64,000 nucleotides of DNA from Onthophagus taurus (GCF_036711975.1 NC_091967.1:16616001-16680000), one strand, 5' to 3'. Numbered from the stretch's first letter, positions 49,109 through 60,994 are shown. Translations and numbers: made by a program. Notes: generated by a model from the sequence alone, not told the origin.

Positions 49109-49640
49109 CACTGTTGGAAATAATTCACGAGCACACCCTGTATAATCTGAACGCGTGCGTCTAGCGCAATGAAATTTGGTATGGAAGTAGTACTAAGGTA
49201 GTATATCTCATCCTCATATGGAGAGCAGCACAACCCTGCTGGGAGGGGATGCATCAATAGCGAGAGTATCCCCCGTTAGCGTCGCGTACCATCGCTACAC
49301 GACGTGGCATGGAGTCGATAAATCGCTGTGGTGTAGCGGGAAGGATGGGCAACCATGCCGCCTCAACTCGTCTCTAAAGTCTCCGACTTCAACGTTCTTC
49401 TGCAATCCGCTATATCGCACGACGCACGCGCAGTCCACTGTTTATTAAACGCCGCCGTACAGTTCGTGTAGTGAGTGCATTCTCTTCCCGCTGGCCAAAC
49501 AGCTCCAAGCGCTGAGCACAAGGGAGCTCGCGGGGCAGTCCCGATCGCTGCTGAAGGTATGTATGTCCTAGCTCAGACCATTCCAGTAAACCTTTATGCT
49601 CCGCAAATATTATTTACTGTTCGAAATATTTCCAACAGTG
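49109..49640 (-). mobile_element. internally deleted Tc1-like element
   Basis: 532 bp with inverted ends: CACTGTTGGAAATAATTC (49109 on) and its inverse ending ATTTCCAACAGTG (49640), each flanked by TA, the usual Tc1/mariner target. The minus strand near 49350-49254 gives QRFIDSMPRRV, then VRDANGGYSRY and a stop, the typical C-terminus of Tc1-like transposases. Most of the transposase is missing. It sits between two parts of a non-LTR element. Confidence 0.75.
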
Positions 49641-49673
49641 TATATAAAGCTCAAATGGTAAATATAGGAAGGG

Positions 49674-49843
49674 CATGTTCAAGGACAACCTGGAGGTAGG
49701 TGATTGGTTGGAAACCCCAGAGGATGAGGCGCGGAAGAATGCTAGGAACATGTTAAGAGTTGCAAATTGGAAGAGAGCATTAGAAAACAGAGATGGATGG
49801 AAGAAGAAAATTGAGGAGGCCAACTCTCGAATTGGGCTCTAGC
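49674..49843 (+). mobile_element. non-LTR retrotransposon 3' terminal coding piece
   Basis: Reads TTWRVGDWLETPEDEARKNA, then WKRALENRDGWKKKIEEA and GL plus stop, the usual end of many insect non-LTR ORF2 proteins ('RW.d.v..dl......A.dR..Wr.iv.eA....GL'). Same strand as the RT fragment at 48.6-49.06 kb; probably one element split by the Tc1-like insertion. Confidence 0.65.
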
Positions 49844-50299
49844 GCGATTAGATGGATAGTAATGGTGGGATGTCGCCATTCTGTTTTGTATAGCTTTAAA
49901 AAAGTTCACACACACTATTTATTGCTTGTACAACGAAGGCCTTTTACCCAATTTCGATTTGTCGTTTAGTTTGACTTCTTTCAGATATAATATACGATAG
50001 AAATTGTGCTATATAGCTTTGCTCAAAATCAATACATCCAGATACAAGACACGTGTGTTGAGTGCATTGTAGACTTAGCGTGTATCTCTGTTTTGATACT
50101 TGTTATACACAAGACGTGTTTTTAAACATTTCCCTCTTGTATACTAAGATTTTTGAAATTCAAGTACTAATTATAAAGTGATTTAGGTGATCGCGTAAAC
50201 GGTTTAATTGATTAAAAACTCATATACCGTAAAAGAATTGTTGTAATGCAGCATGTTATTCCAAAGTTTATTTTAATTAATACAAAAATCCTTTTGTAG
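49844..50299. other. spacer before exon I, nothing recognised
   Basis: AT-rich spacer ending in a weak polypyrimidine tract (ccttttgtag). Confidence 0.4.
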
Positions 50300-51338
50300 G
50301 AAAAGAAAACATCGCTGGAATAAAGATATTAAAAGAAAACCATTTCTAATGTGTAAAAATTGTAACGAAAAATTTTCTACTGCTCGTCAGTTATCGATAC
50401 ATACAAAAGAGCATTTACAGAAGTCGAATGAAAGACAATATTTGTACACGTATTCGAATAGAATGTTTAATTGTAATACATGTGATGCAGAATTTTCTAG
50501 CAAAGAAAAAGTCGAAGATCATGTTTTAACCCACGAAAAACAATATGAATGCGTTAAATGTCATTCTGTATTCGAGTCTCCTTATAAGTATTCCGTTCAT
50601 GTACAAAAACATACAAAAGAAGCTTTCCAATGTCCATTGTGCCACTATAAAACGGCAAGGGCAACTTCACTCTCGCAACATATTAATCGGATGCACTTGA
50701 AAAGATATGCGTATAATTGTCGGCATTGTGGAAAGGGATTCGGAGATCCTTCGGTTTATAAAGAACACGAACAAAATCATATTGCTGTTAAAACTTTGGT
50801 TTGTATTGTGTGTAAAAAGGAATTTTTATTTTCACGATATCTAACACAACACCAAACTAAACGGCATGTACCGAATATATTGGGAATACAAAGGAAGGAT
50901 CAGTGCGCGTTTTGTAAAAAAATTTTCAAGAAACAAGCAACGTTAGATAAACATTTGCAAACTTTCCATTCTAATACTCCAAGACCAACGACGCATTTGT
51001 GTGATAATTGTGGAAAAGGTTTCAAAACAAAACACCAATTGACGCTTCATTATCGCATTCACACCGGATATAAACCATATCAATGTAAATATTGTGATAA
51101 ATGTTTTTCTAAGAAGGAATACTTAGTTATGCACGAAAGAATTCATTCCGGCGAAAAACCTTATAGTTGTACTCATTGTGGAAAGTGCTTCAATCAATAC
51201 TCATCTTTGCGAGTTCACGTAAGAACACATACTGGTGAGCGACCGTATGTGTGTCAATTTTGTGGGAATGGATATGCTACTAAACATTCTTTAAAAATAC
51301 ATATGAATACTTGTAGTGGTCCTGACAATAAAGATTAA
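50300..51338 (+). CDS. exon I: alternative 3' exon, eleven fingers
   Basis: Acceptor cttttgtag|g at 50300, phase 2 (KRKHRWNKDIKRK, strongly basic), 345 codons. Eleven fingers from CKNCNEKFSTARQLSIH to CQFCGNGYATKHSLKIHMNTC (C2HC). The phrase RHVPNI after finger 6 is shared only with exon K, which marks K as a damaged sister. The last three fingers have TGYKP/SGEKP/TGERP linkers and FNQYSSLRVH. Exon J follows after only 95 bp; just ATTAAA (51413-51418) is available as a poly(A) signal. Confidence 0.85.
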
Positions 51339-51433
51339 AAATGTACCGTATTTTTTGATTTAGACTTAAAAAAGATCTGTAGTTAGTTTTATTTTGTAAT
51401 CTTAATTTTTGTATTAAATAGTCGTAATTTCAG

Positions 51434-52205
51434 GTCATGTGAGGACACAAAAACTACTCTTTTTGAAACATTTATTGACGACGATATTGTAATCGTCTGT
51501 AATGATATAAATTTCGAATTGGACGATGAAAATGATGTTTTACCGATTAATACTAAATATGTTGTAGAAGAAATGAATAACTCAGAAAGCATAGGTTCAA
51601 AGATGAAAGTTAAAAATAATAAATGCAAAGAAACATCGCCACCCGAATCCACAGTTTCAATTACTAATCGAGTCACGTGTGAAAGATGTAAATGTAGAGT
51701 TAAATTAAATGAAACGATCTGTGATGATGACGGCATTTTTTGTAAGAAATGTTATAACAAAAGTTTCATCTGCGAGTATTGCGACATAAAATGTTCTACA
51801 AATAAAGTGCTGAAGGCTCACGTTAAAGAAAAACATTACTGCGCATGCTGTGACAAACATTATCAGTTCCCGCAAAAACACCGGGTCAAATTACATTCGC
51901 TAAGATGTACAGTTTGTGGTGAACTTGTATCATCGAAAGAAGATTTAGAAAAACATATGGGAACTACACACTCTTGTTCATATTGTAAAAAATATTACTC
52001 AAAAATTCGAATTCACCACTATAAAACTGAACCAGTACAGTGTATTATTTGTAAATATATGATTTGTAAAAAATCTGAAATACGAAAGCATTACCTTGTT
52101 CATCACGGAAGACAGTGGTGTGCGCATTGTAATAATACATTTGCAAATACTCAAGAGTTATTTAAGCATACTCATACGCACTTACAAAATGATGTTGTTC
52201 TTTAG
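51434..52205 (+). CDS. exon J: class 2 alternative 3' exon, Cys-rich
   Basis: Acceptor aatttcag|g at 51434, phase 2, 256 codons. The acidic start holds DDDIVIVCNDINFELDDE, combining an acidic-hydrophobic (SIM-like) core with the NDIxF motif seen in D and E. Then paired CxxC knuckles CERC, CKKC, CEYC with treble-clef spacing, and the class 2 tail: HYCACC, LRCTVCGEL, HSCSYCKKYY, VQCIICKYMICKKSEIRKHY and WCAHCNNTFANTQELFKH. Ordinary C2H2 arrays and TGEKP linkers are absent, so DNA binding in the usual way is doubtful. AATAAA at 52251-52256. Confidence 0.8.
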
Positions 52206-52476
52206 GTTTTATTATTAATACTTTTTTAGAATATTTCATGTTTGGTTCAGAATAAAGTTTCATTTTATAAAAATTTTAGTCATTTTATTTTAGTAATAAT
52301 GTAAGTATAAGCTTGTTAAATAGATATAACTGATAGATAGATAACTAATAAAATTAGTAAGACACTTTGTTTAAAGAATTGCCGATAAAATAAATAATTT
52401 TAGTATTAATATTATTTTCAATCATGTAATATCTTCACGTTAAATAAAAATTAAGACTAAATATTTTAAATTTTAG

Positions 52477-53302
52477 GTTGACTATTAAAACAAAAATTAA
52501 CAATCCAAAATTAGTTATACCGGAAAATATGAAGCTGCGTTTTGGATCAAATAAAAATTATCAAATTCAAATAACACCAAAATATAACTTGAAGAATCAA
52601 TTAGCAAATAAATTGAAAAAAATTTTAAATGTAGCAAATGAATCCAGTGATGAACCTTTTGCTATATTACCTGATGATTTAATAAAAGAAGATATGCAAC
52701 AAGAAGATATACAACAAGAAGATATACAACAAGAAGATATACAACAAGAATCATTTAATCGAGAAATTGAAAATAAAAAAGCACAAAAATATAAATGCGG
52801 AATTTGTTGTATTACTTTCGTGTCGCCTTACGAATTTTCAATTCACATACAACGCCACACAGGGTTTGATTTTCGATGTCCTTTGTGTTCATATGAAGCG
52901 ATGAAAAGTATTTCAATTCGACACCATATTAGCAGAGTTCACTTTCCAACACAATTCGAGGAAAATGCTGTTAGTTGCAATGTATGCCACGTAAAGTTTT
53001 CATCGCATAGGACTTTATATCAACATCAAATCAGACGACACGTTCCAAATATTATAGTTGAAGTACAACCTAGATACAGGTGCCACTTTTGCAAAAAAAT
53101 TATAAAGGATAATCAAGCGATACAAAATTCTGAGAGACCCTATTATTGTGCGAGTTGTAGGGACAATTTCAATCAAAAAACATTTTTAGATGTTCATAAA
53201 ACATCGCACGATTATGAACGCCCTTATGTATGTCGATATTGTAAAAGTGAATTTGTTAATCAACTATCGTTAACAAAACACTTGTCTATTTGTAATAAAT
53301 AA
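52477..53302 (+). CDS. exon K: degenerate 11-finger-type exon with QEDIQ repeat
   Basis: Acceptor aattttag|g at 52477, phase 2 (LTIKTK...), 274 codons. The N-terminal linker contains AILPDDLI, shared with exon L, then four tandem copies of a 15-bp unit encoding EDIQQ (about 52690-52749). Fingers 1-3 align with fingers 3, 4 and 6 of exon I (same RRHVPNI). Finger 7 is broken after CHFCKKIIKDNQAI, and the segment equal to fingers 8-9 is missing; the last two fingers remain, with a C2HC end (HLSIC). The frame is kept, so it may be functional but shortened. AATAAA at 53395-53400. Confidence 0.78.
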
Positions 53303-53400
53303 TAATAAAAATGGATATTAATTTTATTTTGATTAATGTTAAGAAACAAATTTGTAATTTAAATATAAGAGTTATGTATTTGAATAACGTGTAAAATAAA

Positions 53401-55402
53401 TAACATTCTTGAAAACGTAATTTTTTCTTGTATTTAAAATTTTTCTTTAAAGGGGAATCACAGAAACACATTTAAACGATTTAATTCGAACACATCCGAC
53501 ACCTTGAAATGTATCGAAGGGACACTCTACGATCAAACTTCATCTTAAATACTTAAGACTAAGATGGATAAGGCGAGGCGAGTGAGATTTCGGTAACCCT
53601 CGTCTTGTTTGGCCGAGTGTGTGGAGCTCAGAGAAGTGTGGGGTTGTTAAAACAGTTTTAACAAGACTCAAAGGGGATGATTAAACTTTGTTCCTCACTT
53701 ACCTAGTACCCGTGATAAAACATTCGGCAAGACTAGTGAGTGGGGACTGGTGAAGTTTTCAATGTTAAGTTAAATTAAGCTGCACTTTTTTGGTGATGCC
53801 CTTCCATGAATTCCTTTACTTCCCCCGATTCCCAAAAGCTTTGGTTTCCCTTTCACCTCTTTAACTTTTTTGAGTCTATTTCAAGTAATAAGAAGATATT
53901 TCCAATAGATTTAAACTATTTTGACATACACCATCAAGCTTTTTCTATTTCCTGATCTTCTTGAAACGTTGTCAAAGGCTCCAAAATTATTTTATTTAAT
54001 ACAATCATTCTTATTAAGTATTAAAAATAATGTAACTAAAAATAATGAAATCAAGTGTAATAACATCTTGCATGTGGTGTCCGTTATCATTAATGCATTT
54101 CTGGAGGTTTCTACAAAATTTGCGAACACTCTTCAACATGGTTCTGTCAATTGGAGCGGTTTCGGACCTCCCAATGAGTAGCGTTTGTGTATACGTATTC
54201 TCAGGTGACTTCATAAGGAGAAATCTCATCAAGTCATCAAAAAGGCCAATAAAAGTCACTAAACTTGGAAATGAAACGATATGGAAAGATAGGGTTGGGA
54301 TGGAATCACGTCCATTGGATAGTAATACTCAATTTTTCAATTTAGGCAAAAATAAGTTGATATCATCCCGATATAGCGCTTCTAGTTTACTGTGGCAGCA
54401 GTGCAACTCTTGTTTTCGAAAAGGTTCCTTTGGGGCTGAAAGCTCAACAACGACAGTTTTGACGTTTCTATGGCTAGAGTTTTTGTTCCGCTACGAAATG
54501 CACGACGAAAAGCTTTTCTTTTTATACGTACCAAACCCAACCAATTGGGCCTATCATAATTACTGCACAAGACATTTCGTGCGATTTACTTTCTTCAACC
54601 ACTTTGATATCGTATTTTGCTAAATATACTAAAAGACGAAATAAGACTCAGAATGTAATGTAACGTAGATAGCACCAAGAACAAGCGAAGACTTTCGATT
54701 TGGATTAAATTGGGTTGTATGAAGTTAAGATTGGCGCCTCTTTGCTTTGCCTATGGTAACTACTGCAAAATCGTTGGAACCTCATGATAAAAGACCTATC
54801 ATAGCGTTTGTTCCAAGATAGATCGTGAGTTTGATATGAATCAAGACTAGCAATGAAAGATTCTTTGTTTGTGAAAAGACTGGGGTTGTGATTGGGTTTA
54901 GTTGTTATACATATTTATTCCAAATACAAGGTAAAAATAAACCCACTACAAAGGTAAAAGACAATCAACCATTTCTGAACCTTTTCTGTTCTAGTCGTTC
55001 TAGTAGCTTTTTTCTGACCTTTCTTCTTTTTGATTTTTCCATGACATCTTTCTGGGTTTCGACATACTTATGCTACATGGACGGCTGAGAATAGCCAATA
55101 GATGGCAAAAGAATCCGTGAAGGGTTTGTCTAAATAACGTTGGGTACAATAAGAACGTCAATTCAAAGAGAATCATGAAAAGCCCCATCCCCTAGAAGAG
55201 GAAAAATTTAACTGTTCATCGCTGAGATAAACTAACTGCTTTATTCATACTAAATTGTGTCAAAATTCGAAAAATAAAATATATTTCTTATTGTGTACCT
55301 ATTTAATGTGATAAAATAAGTATTAAGTTAATTTAAATTAAATTTTAATGTTTTTTTTCTATTTATAACAAATAAAAGAAAATTAATAATTTTTAATTTT
55401 AG
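53401..55402. other. spacer before exon L, with transposon debris
   Basis: Mostly unrecognised DNA. The part at 54.06-54.25 kb is a transposase tail on the minus strand (separate entry). The long plus-strand open frame 54045-54623 is its antisense plus adjoining sequence and has no domain of its own. Confidence 0.45.
54060..54250 (-). mobile_element. Tc1/mariner-like transposase C-terminal fragment
   Basis: Minus strand reads SPENTYTQTLLIG, then APIDRTMLKSVRKF, then LQKCINDNGHHMQDVI. This matches the C-terminal helix of a large class of insect Tc1/mariner-type transposases ('L..v...f..Rl..Ci..nG.H.E.v'). Confidence 0.55.
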
Positions 55403-56177
55403 GTTGAAATTGAAACACATTGGTAACTTACAAGGAAAACTAGTTGCAATATCCGATAATTTGAAGATCTGCATCGAATGCGGAATTTCCTTCAGCAACA
55501 TGAACGACTTACAAGATCATATTAAAAACTATCATTGGCCAGGCACATCTATATCACAAACCTTAACGAAAAGTACTCAAAAAACTCAAGTACAACATCA
55601 AAATACCAATCAATACAAAGTTTTATGTCACGAACAAAACGATTCCTGTGAGGCCATATTACCTGATGATTTATTACGAAATAATTTAAAACTTGTGTTA
55701 AACAACAATGTAATCAAAAAGGTGAAACAAAAAATTCAAGTTGAAAGGGCCATAATGCCCTTGATTAAGGTTAAGTCTCCGGAAAATAAACCAAATTTTA
55801 TTCGAACAGATAAAATATTAAAAAGAATAGATCTTACAAGGGTTCTGGACGATTTAAAAAACAAAAGTAATACTAAAAATGCGAGGTGTAATTACTGTAA
55901 ATCAATGTTTGCATCAACACGCGATTTAAACCTTCATGTGGATACGTGGCACATTTGTAGCGTATGCCAAAAGGGCTATCAAAATCTTATAAATCATACA
56001 TCCATGCAATCTATATGCATGGTGTGTCATACTGCAGTATGTGAAAAGAGGCTTATGCACTCCCACTATTTATCGAGACATGGAAAACATTGGTGTTCAC
56101 AATGTAATTTAATTTTTCGAGACGCATCCGATTTGTATAGGCACTGTGGTTTAAAACATCTTGTTATAGATAAATAA
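55403..56177 (+). CDS. exon L: class 2 alternative 3' exon, Cys-rich
   Basis: Acceptor aattttag|g at 55403, phase 2 (LKLKHIGN...), 257 codons. One finger near the start (CIECGISFSNMNDLQDH), then CEAILPDDLL (shared with K) and a basic linker. The class 2 tail follows: CNYCKSMFASTRDLNLH, HICSVCQKGYQNLINH, ICMVCHTAVCEKRLMHSHYL and WCSQCNLIFRDASDLYRH, aligned position by position with exon J. It lacks the paired-CxxC block of E and J. AATAAA at 56186-56191; exon M begins 113 bp after the stop. Confidence 0.8.
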
Positions 56178-56290
56178 TTTTTTTGAATAAATCTTTTCTT
56201 AAAACATTGATTATTTTAATATTTTACAAACCCAAAAGCGGCTTACAGGTAAATATCTTGTAGTTATCAAACTAATCTTATTGCTTTTAG

Positions 56291-57329
56291 GTTGAAACAT
56301 CGGGAACAATCAAATCGACGTGCAAAGATCGTTTCAAAGCAATGGAAATGTAGAAAGTGCCATTTAGTATTTAACACCGATAGAGCATTGAGAGCACATA
56401 GGAAAGAAATACATTCAAAAGTCGGTAAGCTGTTATGGGCTAAATATATTTATAACAAAGTAGAAGATGTTTACACGTGTAATATTTGCGAAAGCTCTAC
56501 GAAAAGTCAAGAAGAAATGGAAGAACACGTTGTATCTCATGATGATACGTACACGTGTGATCGTTGCGGGCAAATGTTTCAAAGCCCTTACAAGTATTCA
56601 GTTCATATGCAATCTCATGGATCGGATAATTTTCATTGTCCTTTTTGTGAATATAAAACATTCAGAAGACCTGCAATTTTAACTCATATTAATTGCATGC
56701 ATTTAAAAAGTTTTATGTACAACTGTAATTACTGCGGAAAAGGCACCGATGATATCGTAAAACATAGAGAACACGAAGCTAGTCATGTTGATGGTAAACC
56801 AATAGTTTGCGTTGTTTGTGGCAAATCATTTTTATATTCCCGTTATTTACTTACGCATCAACGTCGATATCATCGAGTTACTATAGAAGGTGTTCAACAC
56901 ACCGATCAGTGTCATATTTGCAAAAGATTTTTCGCTAAACCGGACTCGTTAATGAAACATATAAGATCGCACGAAAAATTATCAAAGAAAACTAAAAGTC
57001 AATTGTGCGATATGTGCGGTAAAGGATTTGACGGAAGAGAACAACTCGAAGCTCATTATAGAATTCACACTGGCGATAAACCATTCGTGTGTTCGTACTG
57101 TCAAAAAAACTTTACAAAAAAACAATATTTAATAATGCACGAACGAATTCATTCCGGTGAGAAGCCGTTTATTTGTGAATATTGCGGGAAAGGTTTTAAC
57201 CAACGATCTCCGCTTAAAATACATATGAGAGGACATACTGGTGAAAGGCCTTATATATGCCATATTTGTAAAAATGGCTTTATATCAAGAACCGTTTTAA
57301 ATATGCATTATAAAACATGTAATGGTTAA
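56291..57329 (+). CDS. exon M: alternative 3' exon, eleven fingers
   Basis: Acceptor gcttttag|g at 56291, phase 2 (LKHREQSN...), 345 codons. Eleven fingers from CRKCHLVFNTDRALRAH to CHICKNGFISRTVLNMHYKTC (C2HC). It is the closest relative of exon H, sharing the linker, finger 5 pattern (CNYCGKGTDDIVKHREH) and CHICKRFF. The first seven junction bases (GTTGAAA) equal those of exon L, as if a shared splice site had been copied. AATAAA at 57435-57440. Confidence 0.86.
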
Positions 57330-57440
57330 TATCATCATACTTTTAATTCGATGTAGTATTAAGTTTTATTTTCCTGATATAAGAATAACGGTTACGATAC
57401 TAATGTGATTTTGAAAAATTAAGTATCATGTTTAAATAAA

Positions 57441-58077
57441 AAAGTGTATTTATTGGTTTATTTGTTTATTATTAGAACCTTATTTTCTAAAACTGCTTTA
57501 TCTACAGTGTGTTAATCAATTATCGTATGCACCGACGTCATCATTGCAAGTATACAACCAATATCACAGTATTGGTATTGCAATACGCGATTTGCGCATG
57601 TGATAATATGGAGTAATGTCAGAATATACAAACCTAGACTACATAAGATTTTAAAGACTACTGAAATGAGAAGCAGAAATCATGCGCCCCATGCTTTGGA
57701 CAAAATTGGAATTGTAAACGATTTTCTGTCGAATGACCTTGATGTTGTGAAGAGAGGTTGAGGTTCGCTAGATGCTTCGTTAGAAATCAGTAAATTACAA
57801 ACATATCTAACAACGATGCTTTTGAGTCAACAAGAAGTCCTAAAATATTACTATAATCCATGATGACATTTGACTTATCACTCTTGATTTATACTAAAAG
57901 TCCTGCTTCTGACCTCTATCATCGTGATCGGGGATAGTAGCTAAATGAGCAGTGTACTAATGATTAGTATATTCCAGAGTCTGTCTACATCTTCATCATC
58001 TAGTCTATTCGTGCGTCTAGATAGTTATCACTCCATACTTATCTGCGAATATTTTCGCAGTAGATCATACGCATGTA
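57441..58077. other. spacer after exon M, nothing recognised
   Basis: No supported gene or repeat. Ends at the TA target of the next element. Confidence 0.4.
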
Positions 58078-60221
58078 CAGGGTGTCCCGTTAAGCGTACG
58101 GAGCGGCTGTATCTCAACAACGGTAAGGCCTAGAGGTTTGGGAAAAAAATCCTTATAAGCAAAGTGGGCAAGAGAAATAGCTGGAAATTAGTTTGAAGTT
58201 CGTAATTCGACCGCTAGGGGGCGTAACTGCCATAGAGAAACATAAAATTCCTGCTATCTCAGAAAGTTAGACGATGAGCTATAACGTTGACAACATCATT
58301 TAGTAGCTTGGATAATACCGCATCGCTTTTGTTTTGCGATATTTCTCATATCTGTCATAATAAGGGAGGGGGAGGCCAATGCGTTTTCAAATGTTTACAT
58401 TTTAATATCTCCTGGACCATTCAACCGATTTGAATATTTTTGGTCTTGTTTGAAAGAGCATTTCATGCTCTTTTAAACGATATTTTCAGTAAGACCGCTT
58501 GGTTTAAAACAAATAAGCTAGAGGGCGTTATCTGCAGCGGTTACATATTTTTGTGATTTTTGAAAAAAAGTTAAATGGAACGGTACTATTTACTTCACAG
58601 ACCGTTAATCACCATAAAATTTGCTAAATATTAGTGAAAACCGCATCTCGATATCTCCATCCATTCTCGAATTATAAAAGAAAATGTTAAAAATTCGTAT
58701 ATCTTAATCGGATCAAGTTACCTTAGGAAACAAATAAGAGAGAACAAAAATTTTATTATCTAGAACCTTCCTTCACACTTTATCCAAACTTAGAACTGCT
58801 TCAAAACAACTTTTGAGGCGTGTTGAAAAGCCAACGGATCAATGAAACATCAACAATGATAATAAAACAAAATAAACGAAAACATTTAGAATAACTTAAA
58901 TTTTTGGCAAAAATAACTCACTAATGAGCGAAATGCCTTCCATAAACCTCGATGCATTTATTTAATCTAGTTTCGACGACAAAAAAGCTCTGCTTAAGTC
59001 TCGGCCCTGGACACGTTTTTACTAGTATTTAGTGTTTTGTCATATTTTCCCTGGTTATTGGTTTTTCTTGAAAAGTCAGGTCGTTTAGTCTACCCAATAG
59101 ATAAAGGGGTGAAAACAATGTGGGTTTTGCTCGAACCAAGAATACATATTATGCAAGTTTACATCAGCTTGTGGACAGGTGCTTCATGCATCCATAGCAT
59201 TTGTGATAAAAGGTTTGGATTTGCCCAAATCATATTTAAAAGTCAATGGTAATAGTTCAGTCTATTATCATAATCGATATCTGTTAAGGCATGATGTAAA
59301 ACAACGTGGTGGAGACATTATTCTCTTGAGAACTCTTGTGGACAAGTGTTTTCGGAAAGTTCGTTGCCAGTTTTCCGTAATCGCTAAGTCAATCTTAAAA
59401 ACACTTCTAGAGAAAATGTCTTTCTTTGTCGTAATTGCATTGCACATTTTTGCCATGCAGTTGCATCGTATTCGAAACATTGAAAATAAATCATCATACG
59501 CTCTATCATACGCTGCTGCGTTAGTAAATGACATGTTTACAGTTACCATGGTTATGTAATTTGTTTTTCTCGATGAGGTAACTGGATCCGATTGATGGCA
59601 CTCGAGTTTTTAACATTTTCTTCTATAACTCGAGAACGGGTGGCGATCTCGAGATGCGGTTTTCACTAAAATTTTGCAAATTTTAAGGTGACTAAGGGTC
59701 TGTGAAGTAAATAGTATCGTTCCATTTAACTTTTCTTCAAAAATCACAAAAATATGTAATTGCTGCAGATAACGTCCTCTAGCTCATTTGTTTAAAAGCA
59801 GACGGCCTTACTGAAAATATCTTTAAAAAGAGCATAAAATGCTCTTTCAAACAACACCGAAAACATTCAAATCGGTTGAATGGTCTAGGAGATATTAAAA
59901 TGTAAACATATGAAAACGCATTGGCCTCCCCCTCCCTTATTATGACAGATATGAGAAATATCGCTAAACAAAAGTGATGCGGTATTATCCAAGCTATTAA
60001 ATGATGTTGTCAAAGTTATAGCTCATGGTCTAAGTTTCTGAGATAGCGGGAACTTTATGTTTCTCAATGGCAGTTACGCCCCCTAGCGGTCGAATTACGA
60101 ACTTTAAATAATTTCCAGCTATATCTCTTGGTCACTTTGCTTATAAGGATTTTTTTCACAAACCTCTAGGAATTACCGTTCTAGAGATACAGCCGCTCCG
60201 TACGCTTAACGGGACATCCTG
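58078..60221 (-). mobile_element. DNA transposon with 650-bp terminal inverted repeats
   Basis: 2144 bp between TA dinucleotides (58076-58077; 60222-60223). Ends: cagggtgtcccgttaagcgt and the inverse acgcttaacgggacatcctg. The arms match over about 655 bp each (58078-58733; 59560-60221). The 826-bp core carries broken minus-strand coding: MSFTNAAAYDRAYDD, then one frame on LEVFLRLT and RLRKTGN, and later NLHNMYSWFEQNPHCFHP. These fit the N-terminal DUF4817 helix-turn-helix and the 'NxHNxHxWaeeNPH' segment of a class of insect Tc1/mariner-like transposases. Catalytic and C-terminal parts are missing. It could still be moved in trans if its ends are recognised. Confidence 0.85.
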
Positions 60222-60223
60222 TA

Positions 60224-60994
60224 TATCATCAGTAGATATGGTGTGGTAAATTAGGGTACAACATTTTGCAAATCTTGTAATGACCATTCTGGTGTGGTAA
60301 TATAGCCGAAAGTTGAACGGTGATTGTAGATCAATGAATGTTTTGCGTGATGTCGCTATGTAAAATACACTGCAGTAGATGGATTAATAATGTATTTTTT
60401 TTGATTACACAAATTACTGTATTCGTTTTAAGTTCTGGGGATATTCTGAGCTCCTACAAGCATTCATATTATTTTAATGCTTGAAACCCTGGTCCGTGGC
60501 AATTTACCTCCTCCTATCCTCTCCAGCACCAACCAAAATCCTGATGCGTCAAGCTCTTTGAGATTTATTCTTCCAAACAAAGGACATTCTATAACAATTA
60601 GGTCCGAACTTTGTGTCACAAGCGCAACAGCTTGCACAATTTCTTCTATTCCTTTTTTAATTATTTTCATTTGAAAATAATTAAAAAAGGAATAGAATTG
60701 GTGCAGTGAGTTTGCCGTATAATGTCAACTGTTGATTAATTAATCTTTGCCCTATATGAACGTGCCAAATATTAAAGTTATTTATAGGATGTGATACCTA
60801 AATACACAAGTTTTTTTTTTAATCAAAATCATAATGCCTAAATCATTTGTCGAGATCTACTTCATTAATTATATTATAAAATGTGTTAGTTAAAAACACT
60901 TTTTGTAGTAAGTATGTACATTTACACGATTGAAAATAAAATTTACAATTGTGTTTATGAATATAAACAACAATATAACAAAAAATTTTTTTAG
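60224..60994. other. spacer before exon N, with small palindrome
   Basis: Contains a short inverted repeat around 60643-60695 (aattccttttttaattattttca mirrored by tgaaaataattaaaaaagga). Open frames here on both strands are antisense pairs without domains. Confidence 0.45.

Noticed and set aside
40795..52000. LIM or PHD domain in exons E and J
   Set aside because: CxxC pairs recall treble-clef folds, but spacing and the missing His/Asp ligands do not fit a standard LIM or PHD pattern.
54045..54623. 192-codon plus-strand open frame as a gene
   Set aside because: Part of it is the antisense of a transposase tail, it has no domain, and its composition is unlike neighbouring coding exons.
59179..59559. 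126-codon plus-strand open frame inside the inverted-repeat element
   Set aside because: Antisense of the decayed transposase core, which has the meaningful motifs on the minus strand.
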